From contig JAGHBJ010000074.1 of NCBI GenBank assembly GCA_021161045.1, positions 1-36,956 on the forward strand: a stretch of DNA of 36,956 nt. Direction: 5' to 3'. How positions within the stretch are numbered: the stretch's first letter is position 1; each line of letters begins with the position of its first letter. This DNA comes from Candidatus Bathyarchaeota archaeon (GTDB taxonomy: Archaea > Thermoproteota > Bathyarchaeia > TCS64 > B23). Positions 8,506 through 17,287 of this stretch are shown here, piece after piece. The position numbers were made by a program, and so were the translations under genes. The notes under the pieces are model-generated. The model worked only from the letters and a program-made list of their open reading frames with translations. It was not told the DNA's origin and made no database searches.

Positions 8506-9524
8506 TGGGGCTCGATGACCACCTTCAACGACTCACCGGCCCTCTCCACCAATCTGAAGCCCTCAGCTATTCGACCCAGGGGAAGTCGATGCGTAACCAT
8601 CTCCTCAGCCTCCACCCGCCCATATCTGATGAGATCAAGCGCCGTCAATAGATCGGATGGCGCCGCCGCATAGCTGCTGGTCATCGTCAGCTGCCTCATC
8701 CAGAAGTCGTTGAAATCGAGGGGGAGCTCCACCCCCGGCGGCGTCGGGGCGAAATAGAGTATGCGCCCCCCATCCTCAGCACAGCTGGCCGCAGCCTTAA
8801 TGGCTTCAAGAGCCGCCGTGCAGACTATCACCCTATCAGCTAGACGACCATCATTTGCCTCCCTAACCTGCTGGGATAGAGGCCTCCTCGCATCGAGAAC
8901 CACATCGGCCCCGAAGCGCTCGGCAGCCCTCATCCTATACTCATTTATATCCGCGGCGATGATGGGGCCGGCGCCCTTAACCCTGGCCAACTGTATGTGG
9001 AGTATGCCGGCCACTCCGCTTCCGATGATGAGAACCGAATCCCCAGGCCCAAGGCCTAGCTTCCTCTGACCCCTGACTACACAGCCCAAAGGCTCTATGA
9101 GGACTCCGTCGAGGAAGGAGACCTCAGGGGGGAGCTTGAAGACGCCTCTATCAACGTTGATGCGGGGCACCCTGGCATACTCGGCGAAGCCTCCAGGGTC
9201 TATGTTGGTTCTATGCAGCGTCTCACAGGCTGTATGCTCGCCTCGGAGGCATCTTCGACAGGTGTTGCAGGGGACGTGATGCGATACGAAGATTCGGTCT
9301 CCGACCTCGAAGCCCTCAACCCCCTCGCCGACCTCCTCGACGACGCCGACGACCTCATGCCCCAAAACCCTCGGAGCCTTAGGCACCCTATACCACTCCA
9401 TAACATCGCTGCCGCAGATTCCACAGGCTTCAACCCTCATCAGAAGCTCCCCAACCCCTATGCGGGGCAGAGGCATCTCAACGACCCGTATATCCCGATT
9501 GTTGTAGTAGAGGGCAGCCCTCAT
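8490..9524 (-). CDS. Zinc-dependent MDR alcohol/polyol dehydrogenase (sorbitol/threonine dehydrogenase-like)
   Basis: CGICGSDVMEWYR, GHEVVGVVEEVG, CNTCRRCLRGEHTAC, GSGVAGILHIQLAR. Confidence 0.88.
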   Translation of the reverse strand: MRAALYYNNRDIRVVEMPLPRIGVGELLMRVEACGICGSDVMEWYRVPKAPRVLGHEVVGVVEEVGEGVEGFEVGDRIFVSHHVPCNTCRRCLRGEHTACETLHRTNIDPGGFAEYARVPRINVDRGVFKLPPEVSFLDGVLIEPLGCVVRGQRKLGLGPGDSVLIIGSGVAGILHIQLARVKGAGPIIAADINEYRMRAAERFGADVVLDARRPLSQQVREANDGRLADRVIVCTAALEAIKAAASCAEDGGRILYFAPTPPGVELPLDFNDFWMRQLTMTSSYAAAPSDLLTALDLIRYGRVEAEEMVTHRLPLGRIAEGFRLVERAGESLKVVIEPHQHGS

Positions 9525-9668
9525 ATCAGATGGATAGGGCCGCCAGGCTTAATTCCTTTCCCATAGAGGGAGGGGGTCTATCCCAGGGGAGTCAGATTTA
9601 AACTCCTCTTATAATTTGGAGCTCCATAATCCGCCGATTTCCCCTGGATTTCACATCCTTGTTCACGT

Positions 9669-10166
9669 TTAGAGGGGCCAGTGTATTCGCCTTGAGGTCG
9701 TATAGCGCTGCTTCCACCTCAAACCCAACCCGATCTCGACGACCTCTGGGAGTATATGCCTAACGAAGTGTTCACTTGGCCTTCCAGGTTTTATGCCCTC
9801 GCAGTGGGGGTCGAGGTAGATGTGGAGGGTTTTACCCCTATAATTGTAGGCTGAGCCGTCTTCACGACTGTATATGGGCCTCATATAGATTCTGAACGGA
9901 TAGAGCTTGCAGGCGAGGGGCTTCATCGATTGGAGGGTGCAGACCCATCGGCCTAGTATTGGTCTGAGGAACACACATCGATTATCAGGCCCCCTCCTCA
10001 GGTAGACCTTCCCCATCCCCACCTCGACGACGTCGTAGCCGTAGAGCTTCGTTATCCTGATATACTCATCCATCTTCAGCGGAACCCTATAGCCTATACA
10101 GCAGCGTCCGCAGGCGGTGCACTCCCATGTCCTCACCTCCCTCCAGGGGATGAGGCCCCTCTTCAT
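9669..10166 (-). CDS. YkgJ-family cysteine cluster protein
   Basis: WECTACGRCCIGY, CVFLRPILGRWVCTLQSMKPLACKLYPFR. Confidence 0.85.
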   Translation of the reverse strand: MKRGLIPWREVRTWECTACGRCCIGYRVPLKMDEYIRITKLYGYDVVEVGMGKVYLRRGPDNRCVFLRPILGRWVCTLQSMKPLACKLYPFRIYMRPIYSREDGSAYNYRGKTLHIYLDPHCEGIKPGRPSEHFVRHILPEVVEIGLGLRWKQRYTTSRRIHWPL

Positions 10167-10264
10167 CCGCAGAGAAGAGAGGGGAGATGCCTAAATATCT
10201 TACCTTAAGTTAAAACCTTGATTGAGATGCCCTCAGCCTCACTTCATCTTCCTCGCGGAGACAG

Positions 10265-10302
10265 CTCTGGCTCTGTCGACGAATCGTAGACTTGGGCCAG
10301 AG
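10265..10302. other. Predicted stem-loop in unexplained intergenic region
   Basis: CTCTGGC/GCCAGAG 7-bp outer stem and GTCGAC/GTAGAC inner stem (5 of 6 pairs) around GAATC loop. Confidence 0.4.
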
Positions 10303-10369
10303 TCACAGAGAGAGAGAGAGATCAGCCTTAGGATGTTAAGAGGGGGTTCTTCTGCTCCTAGAGATCTTC

Positions 10370-10606
10370 GTGGTCTCACCGGCCTTCAGCTCTCAGCCGA
10401 CATACTTGCTTGGCGTGATGGGTCTCGGATGGTGCTTCGACATCTACCTCCTTAGACATCGCTCAGACCCCAGGGCCTTAACCCTAAAGCTCATCGGCGT
10501 CGGCGTCCTGGCCCACATACTCTGGCTGCTGGTCAGATGGCTGAATGCCTATGTCACCCATCCCCACCTAGTCACAATCTGCTCAGGCGTCGGCAGGCCC
10601 GTGTGA
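10370..10606 (+). pseudogene. Possible remnant of a small membrane protein
   Basis: Two hydrophobic segments (TYLLGVMGLGWCFDIYLL; LTLKLIGVGVLAHILWLLVRWL), no good start codon, overlapping second ORF in another frame (10222-10455). Confidence 0.3.
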
Positions 10607-10636
10607 CTTCCCAAATCTGGCTGTTGAATCTCTCTG

Positions 10637-10653
10637 AATATATCGTATATATT
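10637..10653. promoter_or_regulatory. AATATAT-CGT-ATATATT inverted repeat upstream of PhoU-like/EndA operon
   Basis: Perfect 7-bp arms, about 35-50 bp upstream of TATA CTTTTAAAG (about 10688-10696). Confidence 0.35.
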
Positions 10654-10719
10654 TTGAGGCTGGAAATACCGATTTTAGGCGCTCGACTTTTAAAGGCGTC
10701 TCAAATTAATTGATCAGAG

Positions 10720-11373
10720 ATGACCTTTCCTGTCGAGAGCGAGAATAGGGCTATGAGGAGTATGCTCATGCTCTACCAGGATCACGCGAGGCTACTCGTA
10801 GATATCTTCAGGAAGATTCTGGCGATGCTGGAGGCCATAAACTCCGATGATCCCTGCGACATGAAGGGGCTATTAGGGGAGCTGGAGGATCTCTATAGGA
10901 AGTCCCTGGAGCTGAGGGGAATGATGATAAAGGAGTTGAGGGAGGTCGGCCCCTTCCTCGTAGCTAGGGGAGACCTCTACATGCTGACGGCTAAATCCGG
11001 CGAACTCATCGATCACATCGAGGGCGTTGGAACCCTTCTAAGGGAGATCGTCGACAGGGGATGGAGAATTCCACGGGAGGTGGCGGAGGGCCTCATGGAG
11101 ATAGCGGAGGAAGTCTTCAACGCCCTTAAACGACTTAGAGAAGGGGTTTTAGCCCTCTCCTTCAGCCCTGAGAAGGCCGCCTCCATCGTCGAGGACATCG
11201 ATGAGGAGGAGAGGAAGGCCGACTCCCTCTATAGAAGCCTAGACCTGAAGATCATAACCAGCGGATTGGAGCTCCCCCTAATGCTCCTCCTCAGAGAGGT
11301 TGTGGAGCTCCTAGAGGGGACTATAGACAGGGTGAAGGAGGAGGCAGACATCATCAGGGTTATGGCCCTCTAG
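10720..11373 (+). CDS. PhoU/DUF47-like helical protein
   Basis: All-helical; internal HARLLVDIFRKIL and EEERKADSLYRSLDLKII typical of DUF47/PhoU proteins. Confidence 0.65.
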   Translation: MTFPVESENRAMRSMLMLYQDHARLLVDIFRKILAMLEAINSDDPCDMKGLLGELEDLYRKSLELRGMMIKELREVGPFLVARGDLYMLTAKSGELIDHIEGVGTLLREIVDRGWRIPREVAEGLMEIAEEVFNALKRLREGVLALSFSPEKAASIVEDIDEEERKADSLYRSLDLKIITSGLELPLMLLLREVVELLEGTIDRVKEEADIIRVMAL

Positions 11374-11931
11374 GTGTCGAGGTTGCCTGAGCCGATAGCG
11401 GAGGTTGAAGCCCTAAGGGATAGCAGACTCATTGTCTGGTCTAGGGAGGAGAGCAGACACCTCTACTGGCAGGGATACTATGGCAAGCCCCTCGGCATAT
11501 CTAAGCCCAAGAGAGATTTCGATGCCCCCCTCCTCCTAGACCCCATCGAGGGCCTCTACCTCCTAGAGAAGGGCCTCATCAGGGTCAGGGGATCCGATGG
11601 AGAGATGAATGTAGAAGAGCTGCGCTCCATAGCGAGGGAGACGATGGAGCGCTTCGACGAGAAATACCTCGTCTACAAGGATCTGAGGGATAAGGGCTAC
11701 ATAGTGACCCCAGGCATTAAATATGGCTGCGACTTCGCCGTCTACCGCTATGGACCTGGGATCGATCACGCACCTTACATCGTGGAGGTTCGAAGAGTTG
11801 ATGAGGAGATCTCCGCCTCGGAGATCGTGAGATCCGGCCGATTAGCGACAACGGTGAGGAAGACCTTCATAATCGCCGCCGTCGAGGGGAATAAAGTTAG
11901 ATACTTGGGCTTCGAGTGGTGGAGGGCTTGA
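11374..11931 (+). CDS. endA: tRNA-splicing endonuclease
   Basis: YKDLRDKGYIVTPGIKYGCDFAVYRYGPGIDHAPYIVEV ... VRKTFIIAAV with catalytic Tyr/His/Lys context; starts directly after previous stop. Confidence 0.92.
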   Translation: MSRLPEPIAEVEALRDSRLIVWSREESRHLYWQGYYGKPLGISKPKRDFDAPLLLDPIEGLYLLEKGLIRVRGSDGEMNVEELRSIARETMERFDEKYLVYKDLRDKGYIVTPGIKYGCDFAVYRYGPGIDHAPYIVEVRRVDEEISASEIVRSGRLATTVRKTFIIAAVEGNKVRYLGFEWWRA

Positions 11932-11935
11932 CGCT

Positions 11936-12913
11936 CTAAATCTCCCTGCTCACACCCCTCTCCCTAGCCAGCCTATAGACCTTATAGGCGGTTCCGACAT
12001 CCTGTATAGCCAGCCCCGTCGCCTTGAAGAGGGTTATCTCCTCGTCGCTCTCCCTCCCAGGCTTCAAACCCGCGACTATCTCACCCATCTCGGCGTAGAC
12101 ATCCTCCTCCCTTATAGCCTCCTCCTTCAAGGGTATGGCAAAGTCGCCGACGATGAAGGCTTGAGGCTTGAAATCCACAACGATCTTATCAGCCCTCGTT
12201 AGGACGCTGGTCTCAAGCTCCCTCTTCGCTGCGGTGTCAGCCCCTATGGCTGAGATATGAACTCCAGGGCTGAGCATATCGCCGCTTAGGAAGGGCCTCT
12301 GAGACGGGGTACAGGTGACGATTATATCCGCATCCTTCACGGCCTCCTCCACTGACTCGGCCTCCCTGATGTCTATGCCCGTCTTCCTGCTCATCTCCTC
12401 TACGTAGCGCTTCCTCGCGGAGGGGATGACGTCATAGACCTTCACCTCCTCTATGGGTCTGACCTCGCAGAGGCCGAGGAGCTGTGAGCGGCCCTGGACT
12501 CCGCAGCCGATGATGGCTGCCGTCTTCGATTTCTCCCTGGAGAGATATTTGGCTGCGACGGCTCCCGCAGCCCCTGTTCTCATCGCCGTGATGTAGGTTC
12601 CATCCATTATGGCGAGGGGCTCCCCCTTCGCGGGGTCGTTGAGGATGATGCGGGCGATGACGGCTGGCAGTCCATGCTTCTTTGGATTGTCGGGGTGGAC
12701 GGTCACCACCTTGAGTCCTGCTGCGTCCAGCGGCTTTATATAGGCTGGCATAGCTATGAGGATCCCATTGTATTTCTCGAAGTGGAGGTAGACTCTCGGC
12801 GGCATCTCTATGTTGCCTAAGGCCATCTCCCTGAAGGCTGACTCCACCGCCTCTATGGCTCCCTTCATGTCTAGCAGTGATTCAACCTCCTCCTGTGTAA
12901 GGTATAGGGTCAT
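11936..12913 (-). CDS. Ornithine cyclodeaminase/archaeal alanine dehydrogenase family
   Basis: [55 protein letters not shown]. Confidence 0.9.
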   Translation of the reverse strand: MTLYLTQEEVESLLDMKGAIEAVESAFREMALGNIEMPPRVYLHFEKYNGILIAMPAYIKPLDAAGLKVVTVHPDNPKKHGLPAVIARIILNDPAKGEPLAIMDGTYITAMRTGAAGAVAAKYLSREKSKTAAIIGCGVQGRSQLLGLCEVRPIEEVKVYDVIPSARKRYVEEMSRKTGIDIREAESVEEAVKDADIIVTCTPSQRPFLSGDMLSPGVHISAIGADTAAKRELETSVLTRADKIVVDFKPQAFIVGDFAIPLKEEAIREEDVYAEMGEIVAGLKPGRESDEEITLFKATGLAIQDVGTAYKVYRLARERGVSREI

Positions 12914-12962
12914 CTAAATGCACCGAAAAATGGTGGGTCTCCCATATCCTTAATACTATCGC

Positions 12963-13733
12963 TCACTGGGTGAAGCACTCCCCCTCGACGAAGACCCTTG
13001 AAAGCTCTGCGTATAGCTCTGTGAAACCCATGTAGGTCTTAGATGAAACCGGTATGGGGGAGAACTCCATCCCAAGCCTGTTGATGATCTCCATCATGTC
13101 CTGGCTGATGACCCTATCCATCTCCGAGACCTCTCTGCCGACGGCATCCTGTAATAGAGCCGGATCCTCAGACCAGCGTTGAATCTCCTCCAACTCGGCT
13201 TCGCTGAGTAGGTCGGCCTTCGAGAGTATCGGTATGAGGGGTAGCAGAAACCTGTTGGCGATGGCTGAGGCGATGAACATGTTCATCACATAGTTGAGGG
13301 GGTTTCGGCAGTAGGTGGCGTCGAAGAGATAGATGATGCCCTTAGGCTCATCGGATAGGCCCTCCGCGATCTTGACGCCTATATCTCTAAAGGCGAAGAG
13401 CTCCATCTGTCCAGGGGTGTCGAGGACGACGAGGTCTGGGTCGAAGGACTCGATCTCCCTGGCGAGCTTATTGATGATCTCTATCATCATGTCGCAGGCA
13501 TAGACCAATCCCCCATTCGGCCCCAGGCCGTAGCGCTCCATCACCTCCTCGACGGTTATGTAGTCCCTCACATCGACGTTCGCCGGATAGGGGACGATGA
13601 TGGCCCCTGGATCGAGATTGACGGCTAGCACATCCTCCCCCTGGATCTCCAGCCATCTGGTGAAGGATGCTGTCAGCTCCGTCTTCCCCGAACCCGCCGT
13701 GCCTATGATGAAGGCGAGGTTCAAAGCCCTCAC
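12963..13733 (-). CDS. GPN-loop GTPase
   Basis: GTAGSGKTELT P-loop, GPNGGLVYACD GPN loop, VVLDTPGQMELF, PILSKADLL. Confidence 0.93.
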   Translation of the reverse strand: MRALNLAFIIGTAGSGKTELTASFTRWLEIQGEDVLAVNLDPGAIIVPYPANVDVRDYITVEEVMERYGLGPNGGLVYACDMMIEIINKLAREIESFDPDLVVLDTPGQMELFAFRDIGVKIAEGLSDEPKGIIYLFDATYCRNPLNYVMNMFIASAIANRFLLPLIPILSKADLLSEAELEEIQRWSEDPALLQDAVGREVSEMDRVISQDMMEIINRLGMEFSPIPVSSKTYMGFTELYAELSRVFVEGECFTQ

Positions 13734-14773
13734 CCAGATATGAACTCCTCAAACAGTCTATGAGCCTCACTCAACCTGAACCGTTTAGGGGGATTCTTGA
13801 AGGCGTAAGCTGAGATGGGGATGATGACTCCGCTTAGACCCCTGTCGAGGGAGAGCTTCACCGCCCTTATCACATCGAGGAGGACGGAGCCGGCGTTTGG
13901 AGCATCAACGGTTCCCAGCTTGAGATCGATGGTGAAGGTGGCGCCGCCGAAGTAACGGCCCTTAACCCAGAGGAAGCTGTCCCTGGAGTTGCCTAGGAAG
14001 TCGACGTAATCCGTGGAGCCTGAGACTATGGGGAACTCGTAGGGGATTGAGGTGGCGACGGCCTGGGTCTTGATCCTCCTCTTCTCCTCCCTCACCCTGG
14101 CTAGGGTGTTGAGAGCCTCCATTCCGCCGCCGACGTCTAGCTGGAAGCTCTCCTCGATGCGGACACCTCTCATGTGTAGAAACTCTAGGAGGGCCATGTG
14201 GAGGGCTGTCGCGCCCACCTGGTCTAGGAGGTCGTCGCCCACGAGGGGCAGCTTAGACGCCTCGAATTTCTCAGCCCAGGCTGGGTCGCTGGCTATCTCG
14301 GCTGGAGTGACGTTTATGAAGGCGCATCCGGCTTTGAGGGCTGCCTCGGCGTAGAACCTCGACGCCTCTTCCGCTCCACCTGAGATTAGGTTTACCAGCA
14401 TATCTGCTCCGCTTTTCTTCAGCTCCTCGGCTACATCCACCTCCTCATCCCCTGAGACCATTATGAGCTCCTTTGTGAGGTCGCTTACGCCGTCTAGGAC
14501 AGGCCCCTTCTTAACCTCGACGCCTAGCCTTGGAACCTCCATGAATTTAGGGGCTTCATTAACCTCGCTGAAGATGGCCTCTGAGAGGTCTCGGCCAACC
14601 TTTCTACTGTCGATGTCGAAGGCTGCGACGAACTCGATGTCGTCCACCCTGTATCCGCCGACATTCTCATGTAGCAGACCTATAGGCTCCGCCTCCCTAT
14701 AATAGTAGACTCCTTGGACGAGGGCTGAGCAGCAGTTTCCAACACCCGCCACGGCAACCCTTATTCTTCCCAT
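13730..14773 (-). CDS. Inositol-3-phosphate synthase family protein (divergent active site)
   Basis: RVAVAGVGNCCSALVQGVYYYREAE, FVAAFDIDSRKVGRDLSEAIF, VGDDLLDQVGAT, DAPNAGSVLLDVIRAVKLSLDRG; overlaps GPN gene by ATGA-type junction. Confidence 0.85.
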   Translation of the reverse strand: MGRIRVAVAGVGNCCSALVQGVYYYREAEPIGLLHENVGGYRVDDIEFVAAFDIDSRKVGRDLSEAIFSEVNEAPKFMEVPRLGVEVKKGPVLDGVSDLTKELIMVSGDEEVDVAEELKKSGADMLVNLISGGAEEASRFYAEAALKAGCAFINVTPAEIASDPAWAEKFEASKLPLVGDDLLDQVGATALHMALLEFLHMRGVRIEESFQLDVGGGMEALNTLARVREEKRRIKTQAVATSIPYEFPIVSGSTDYVDFLGNSRDSFLWVKGRYFGGATFTIDLKLGTVDAPNAGSVLLDVIRAVKLSLDRGLSGVIIPISAYAFKNPPKRFRLSEAHRLFEEFISG

Positions 14774-14823
14774 ATTCCCTCACCTTTGGGGTGGTTAATG
14801 ATGGGAAGCGGCTATATAAAGCC

Positions 14824-15282
14824 TCATCTCTCATCGGAGAGGGATTTCTCCATCTTTAAGGCTGTAAGCCCCCAATAGTAGCGTTTCAACATCCCCGTCT
14901 CCCTGTAGCCTAGATGCCTATAGAAGGCCTTAGCCCCCTCATTCCCCTCCCTAACCTCCAGCCTCACCTTCTCAGCTCCAAGCTCCCTGAATATGCGCTC
15001 GATCTCCCTCATCAACTGCGTCCCGATGCCCCGCCTTCTATAGGCTTCATGAACCGCGATGTTAACCACATGTCCCACCTTAACGCCATCATCCTCCTCC
15101 ATCTCCCCCATAACATATCCGATGACCCTTCCATCGGCTATGGCGACGAGGAAGAGGTGGGGCGTAACTCTATAGAAGTGGATGAAGACTCCTCTTGACC
15201 AGGGCCATAGGAAGGAGCGTCGCTCTATGGCGTAGACCTCATCCAAATCCTCAGGTTTGAAGGGCCTGATCTCGATGCTCAT
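14824..15282 (-). CDS. rimI: RimI-like ribosomal protein N-acetyltransferase
   Basis: MSIEIRPFKPEDLDEVYAIERRSF, VAIADGRVIGYVMGE, VHEAYRRRGIGTQLM, LEVREGNEGAKAFYRHLGY. Confidence 0.88.
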   Translation of the reverse strand: MSIEIRPFKPEDLDEVYAIERRSFLWPWSRGVFIHFYRVTPHLFLVAIADGRVIGYVMGEMEEDDGVKVGHVVNIAVHEAYRRRGIGTQLMREIERIFRELGAEKVRLEVREGNEGAKAFYRHLGYRETGMLKRYYWGLTALKMEKSLSDER

Positions 15283-15283
15283 C

Positions 15284-16306
15284 TCAACACCTTCCCAGGA
15301 GGCTTCTCCCCAATTGGAATAGGCCTCCAAGGGTGAAGGAGAACCCCCTCAAGACATCTAGGAGGGGGTAGAGAAACATCTTCCTCATCCTCTTAGACCT
15401 AATGGCCGTCCGAGCGTAGAGGATCATGTGAAGCGTGTAAACTGAGACCGCCAGGGTGAGGAGAATCCTTAGAAGCTTAGGTATAAGCGTCAGGCCTAGG
15501 GCTAGGAGGAAGATGGATAGGAAGAGGAGGATGGTTGTGGAGAAGAGGTAGGCTGAAAACCACCTGGCGAGGCGGCTCGCTCTCTTATGGATGAGGAGCA
15601 AAGATCCACCTCGGCCATAGTTGAAATGCTGCTTAACGAGGCCCCACAGCGTCGTCCTATGCTTATGCCATACAAATACCCTGGGATCAAGTATGATTCG
15701 GAATCCCCTAAGGCTGAGCTCCTCAACCGGCTCTAGATCGTCGAAGCCATAATAGATTCTTTCGTCGAAGAGGTCGATCTTCTCAAGGGCATGCCTCCTA
15801 AAGGCCATGTTACATCCAGCTGGGAAACATAGCATCTTGAGATCCGTGGTTTCATAGCGGTTTGAGAAGCTTGGAACGGCGTGGAAGAAGGTCTCATCCA
15901 TATAGACTGATAGGAAGTTATCCCTCCGATAGCCCTTGACGAGGCCTCCGACGAATCCGACGGAGGGATCCCTGAAGTTCTCTATTATGGCTCTAATCCA
16001 GTTCGATGGGACGACGCAGTCTCCATCAGTGAAGGCTATGATCTCCCCCTTCGAGTATCTAACGCCGGTATTCCTAGCGGCGTTTAGACCCCTCCCCTCC
16101 TCCTCCAACAGTCTAACCGGATATCTCTTAACGATCTCCCTCGTTCCATCAGTCGATCTGCCATCTACAACGATTATCTCCAGTTTCTCTCGATTATATT
16201 CAAGCCTCATAAGTGAATCCATGAGTTCCCCTATTGTGTCAGCGGAGTTCTTCACCGGAACGATGATGGAGACGTAGGGCTCGTAGTGGCCCTCTGGCAT
16301 GCCCAT
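15284..16306 (-). CDS. Family 2 glycosyltransferase with C-terminal TM helices
   Basis: VSIIVPVKNSADTIGELMDSL, VDGRSTDGTREIV, AFTDGDCVV; C-terminal hydrophobic helices. Confidence 0.9.
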   Translation of the reverse strand: MGMPEGHYEPYVSIIVPVKNSADTIGELMDSLMRLEYNREKLEIIVVDGRSTDGTREIVKRYPVRLLEEEGRGLNAARNTGVRYSKGEIIAFTDGDCVVPSNWIRAIIENFRDPSVGFVGGLVKGYRRDNFLSVYMDETFFHAVPSFSNRYETTDLKMLCFPAGCNMAFRRHALEKIDLFDERIYYGFDDLEPVEELSLRGFRIILDPRVFVWHKHRTTLWGLVKQHFNYGRGGSLLLIHKRASRLARWFSAYLFSTTILLFLSIFLLALGLTLIPKLLRILLTLAVSVYTLHMILYARTAIRSKRMRKMFLYPLLDVLRGFSFTLGGLFQLGRSLLGRC

Positions 16307-16355
16307 TTAGTTGGAGGGAGGGGAGTTTTTTAAGGTGAGCGATAAATAAACCTCT

Positions 16356-17273
16356 CTAGGGCTGGCCGCCTCCATCCGCCTCTACATAGCTCACCCAGGG
16401 GAACCTTCTAAGGGAGTATTCGTAGACCCCCCTATTCTTATGGTATCTATTCCCTATGAGTAGCGTCTCCTTCCCGAGGATGGCGGCGAGGATGGCGACG
16501 TGGAGCCTATCCGTATAGACCCTATCCGCGTTGGCTATGATTGAGACGAAATCCTTGAAGCTCCCCCTCTTGGATATATCCATCACCAGGGGGTTCACAG
16601 CCTCGTTTAGGATGCTCCTCCTCAAGTCGCGTGATATCGCCGACTCTCTGTCGTCTCTGAGGCAGATGAGGTCGTAGTCATCCTCAACAGGCTCTATGTA
16701 GTCCTCTAGGTCTTCAGCCTCTAGGTAGAGGGCTGTATCCTCGGCGAGGAGAACCTCCACGGATGGGGGGACGCCGATCTCGGTGAGGTGTCTATGACTG
16801 TAAGGTTCACGACAGAAGAGAGTGATGCTCCTCCCCCCGCGTAGAAGCTCCATAAAGCCGCTGTCTCTGAACCAGTAGCTCTGGGGGGCGACGACTATCG
16901 GCTTATCATGCTTCAAGGCCTCCATCATGAGGGCTGGGCCATACCATAGGTCATTCATATAGCCTCCACCCTCGAAGAGGAGGAGGTCGAAGCCCTCAGC
17001 ATCTAGGAGTTTGAAGATCCATCTGAGGCCGAGTCTCCAGGAGGCGATATTCATCAGATACTTAAGGCCTAGGAGGGGTCTCCTCCACCCCTCCCTCTCA
17101 AGGTTTATAGCCTCAAACTCTATTCCAAGTTCCCTCAGCTTCTTCTCCAATCCCATGTGAATGAGGGTGTCGCCATGATTTCCACCTGGAGAGATGACGA
17201 GGATCCTGTCATCGCCGTGGCTGTGGAGATATCTCTCGAAGTTATCCATCAAATTATTATTCAATTTAAACAT
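16356..17273 (-). CDS. Polysaccharide pyruvyl transferase family protein (likely start 17249)
   Basis: ILVISPGGNHGDTLIHMGL, FEGGGYMNDLWYGPALM, RVYTDRLHVAILAAILGK. Confidence 0.85.
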   Translation of the reverse strand: MFKLNNNLMDNFERYLHSHGDDRILVISPGGNHGDTLIHMGLEKKLRELGIEFEAINLEREGWRRPLLGLKYLMNIASWRLGLRWIFKLLDAEGFDLLLFEGGGYMNDLWYGPALMMEALKHDKPIVVAPQSYWFRDSGFMELLRGGRSITLFCREPYSHRHLTEIGVPPSVEVLLAEDTALYLEAEDLEDYIEPVEDDYDLICLRDDRESAISRDLRRSILNEAVNPLVMDISKRGSFKDFVSIIANADRVYTDRLHVAILAAILGKETLLIGNRYHKNRGVYEYSLRRFPWVSYVEADGGGQP

Positions 17274-17287
17274 CTCTAACTGCTATC

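Noticed and set aside
10304-10320. (AG)n run as a microsatellite or recombination site
   Set aside because: Short and single; no direct repeats or mobile genes nearby.
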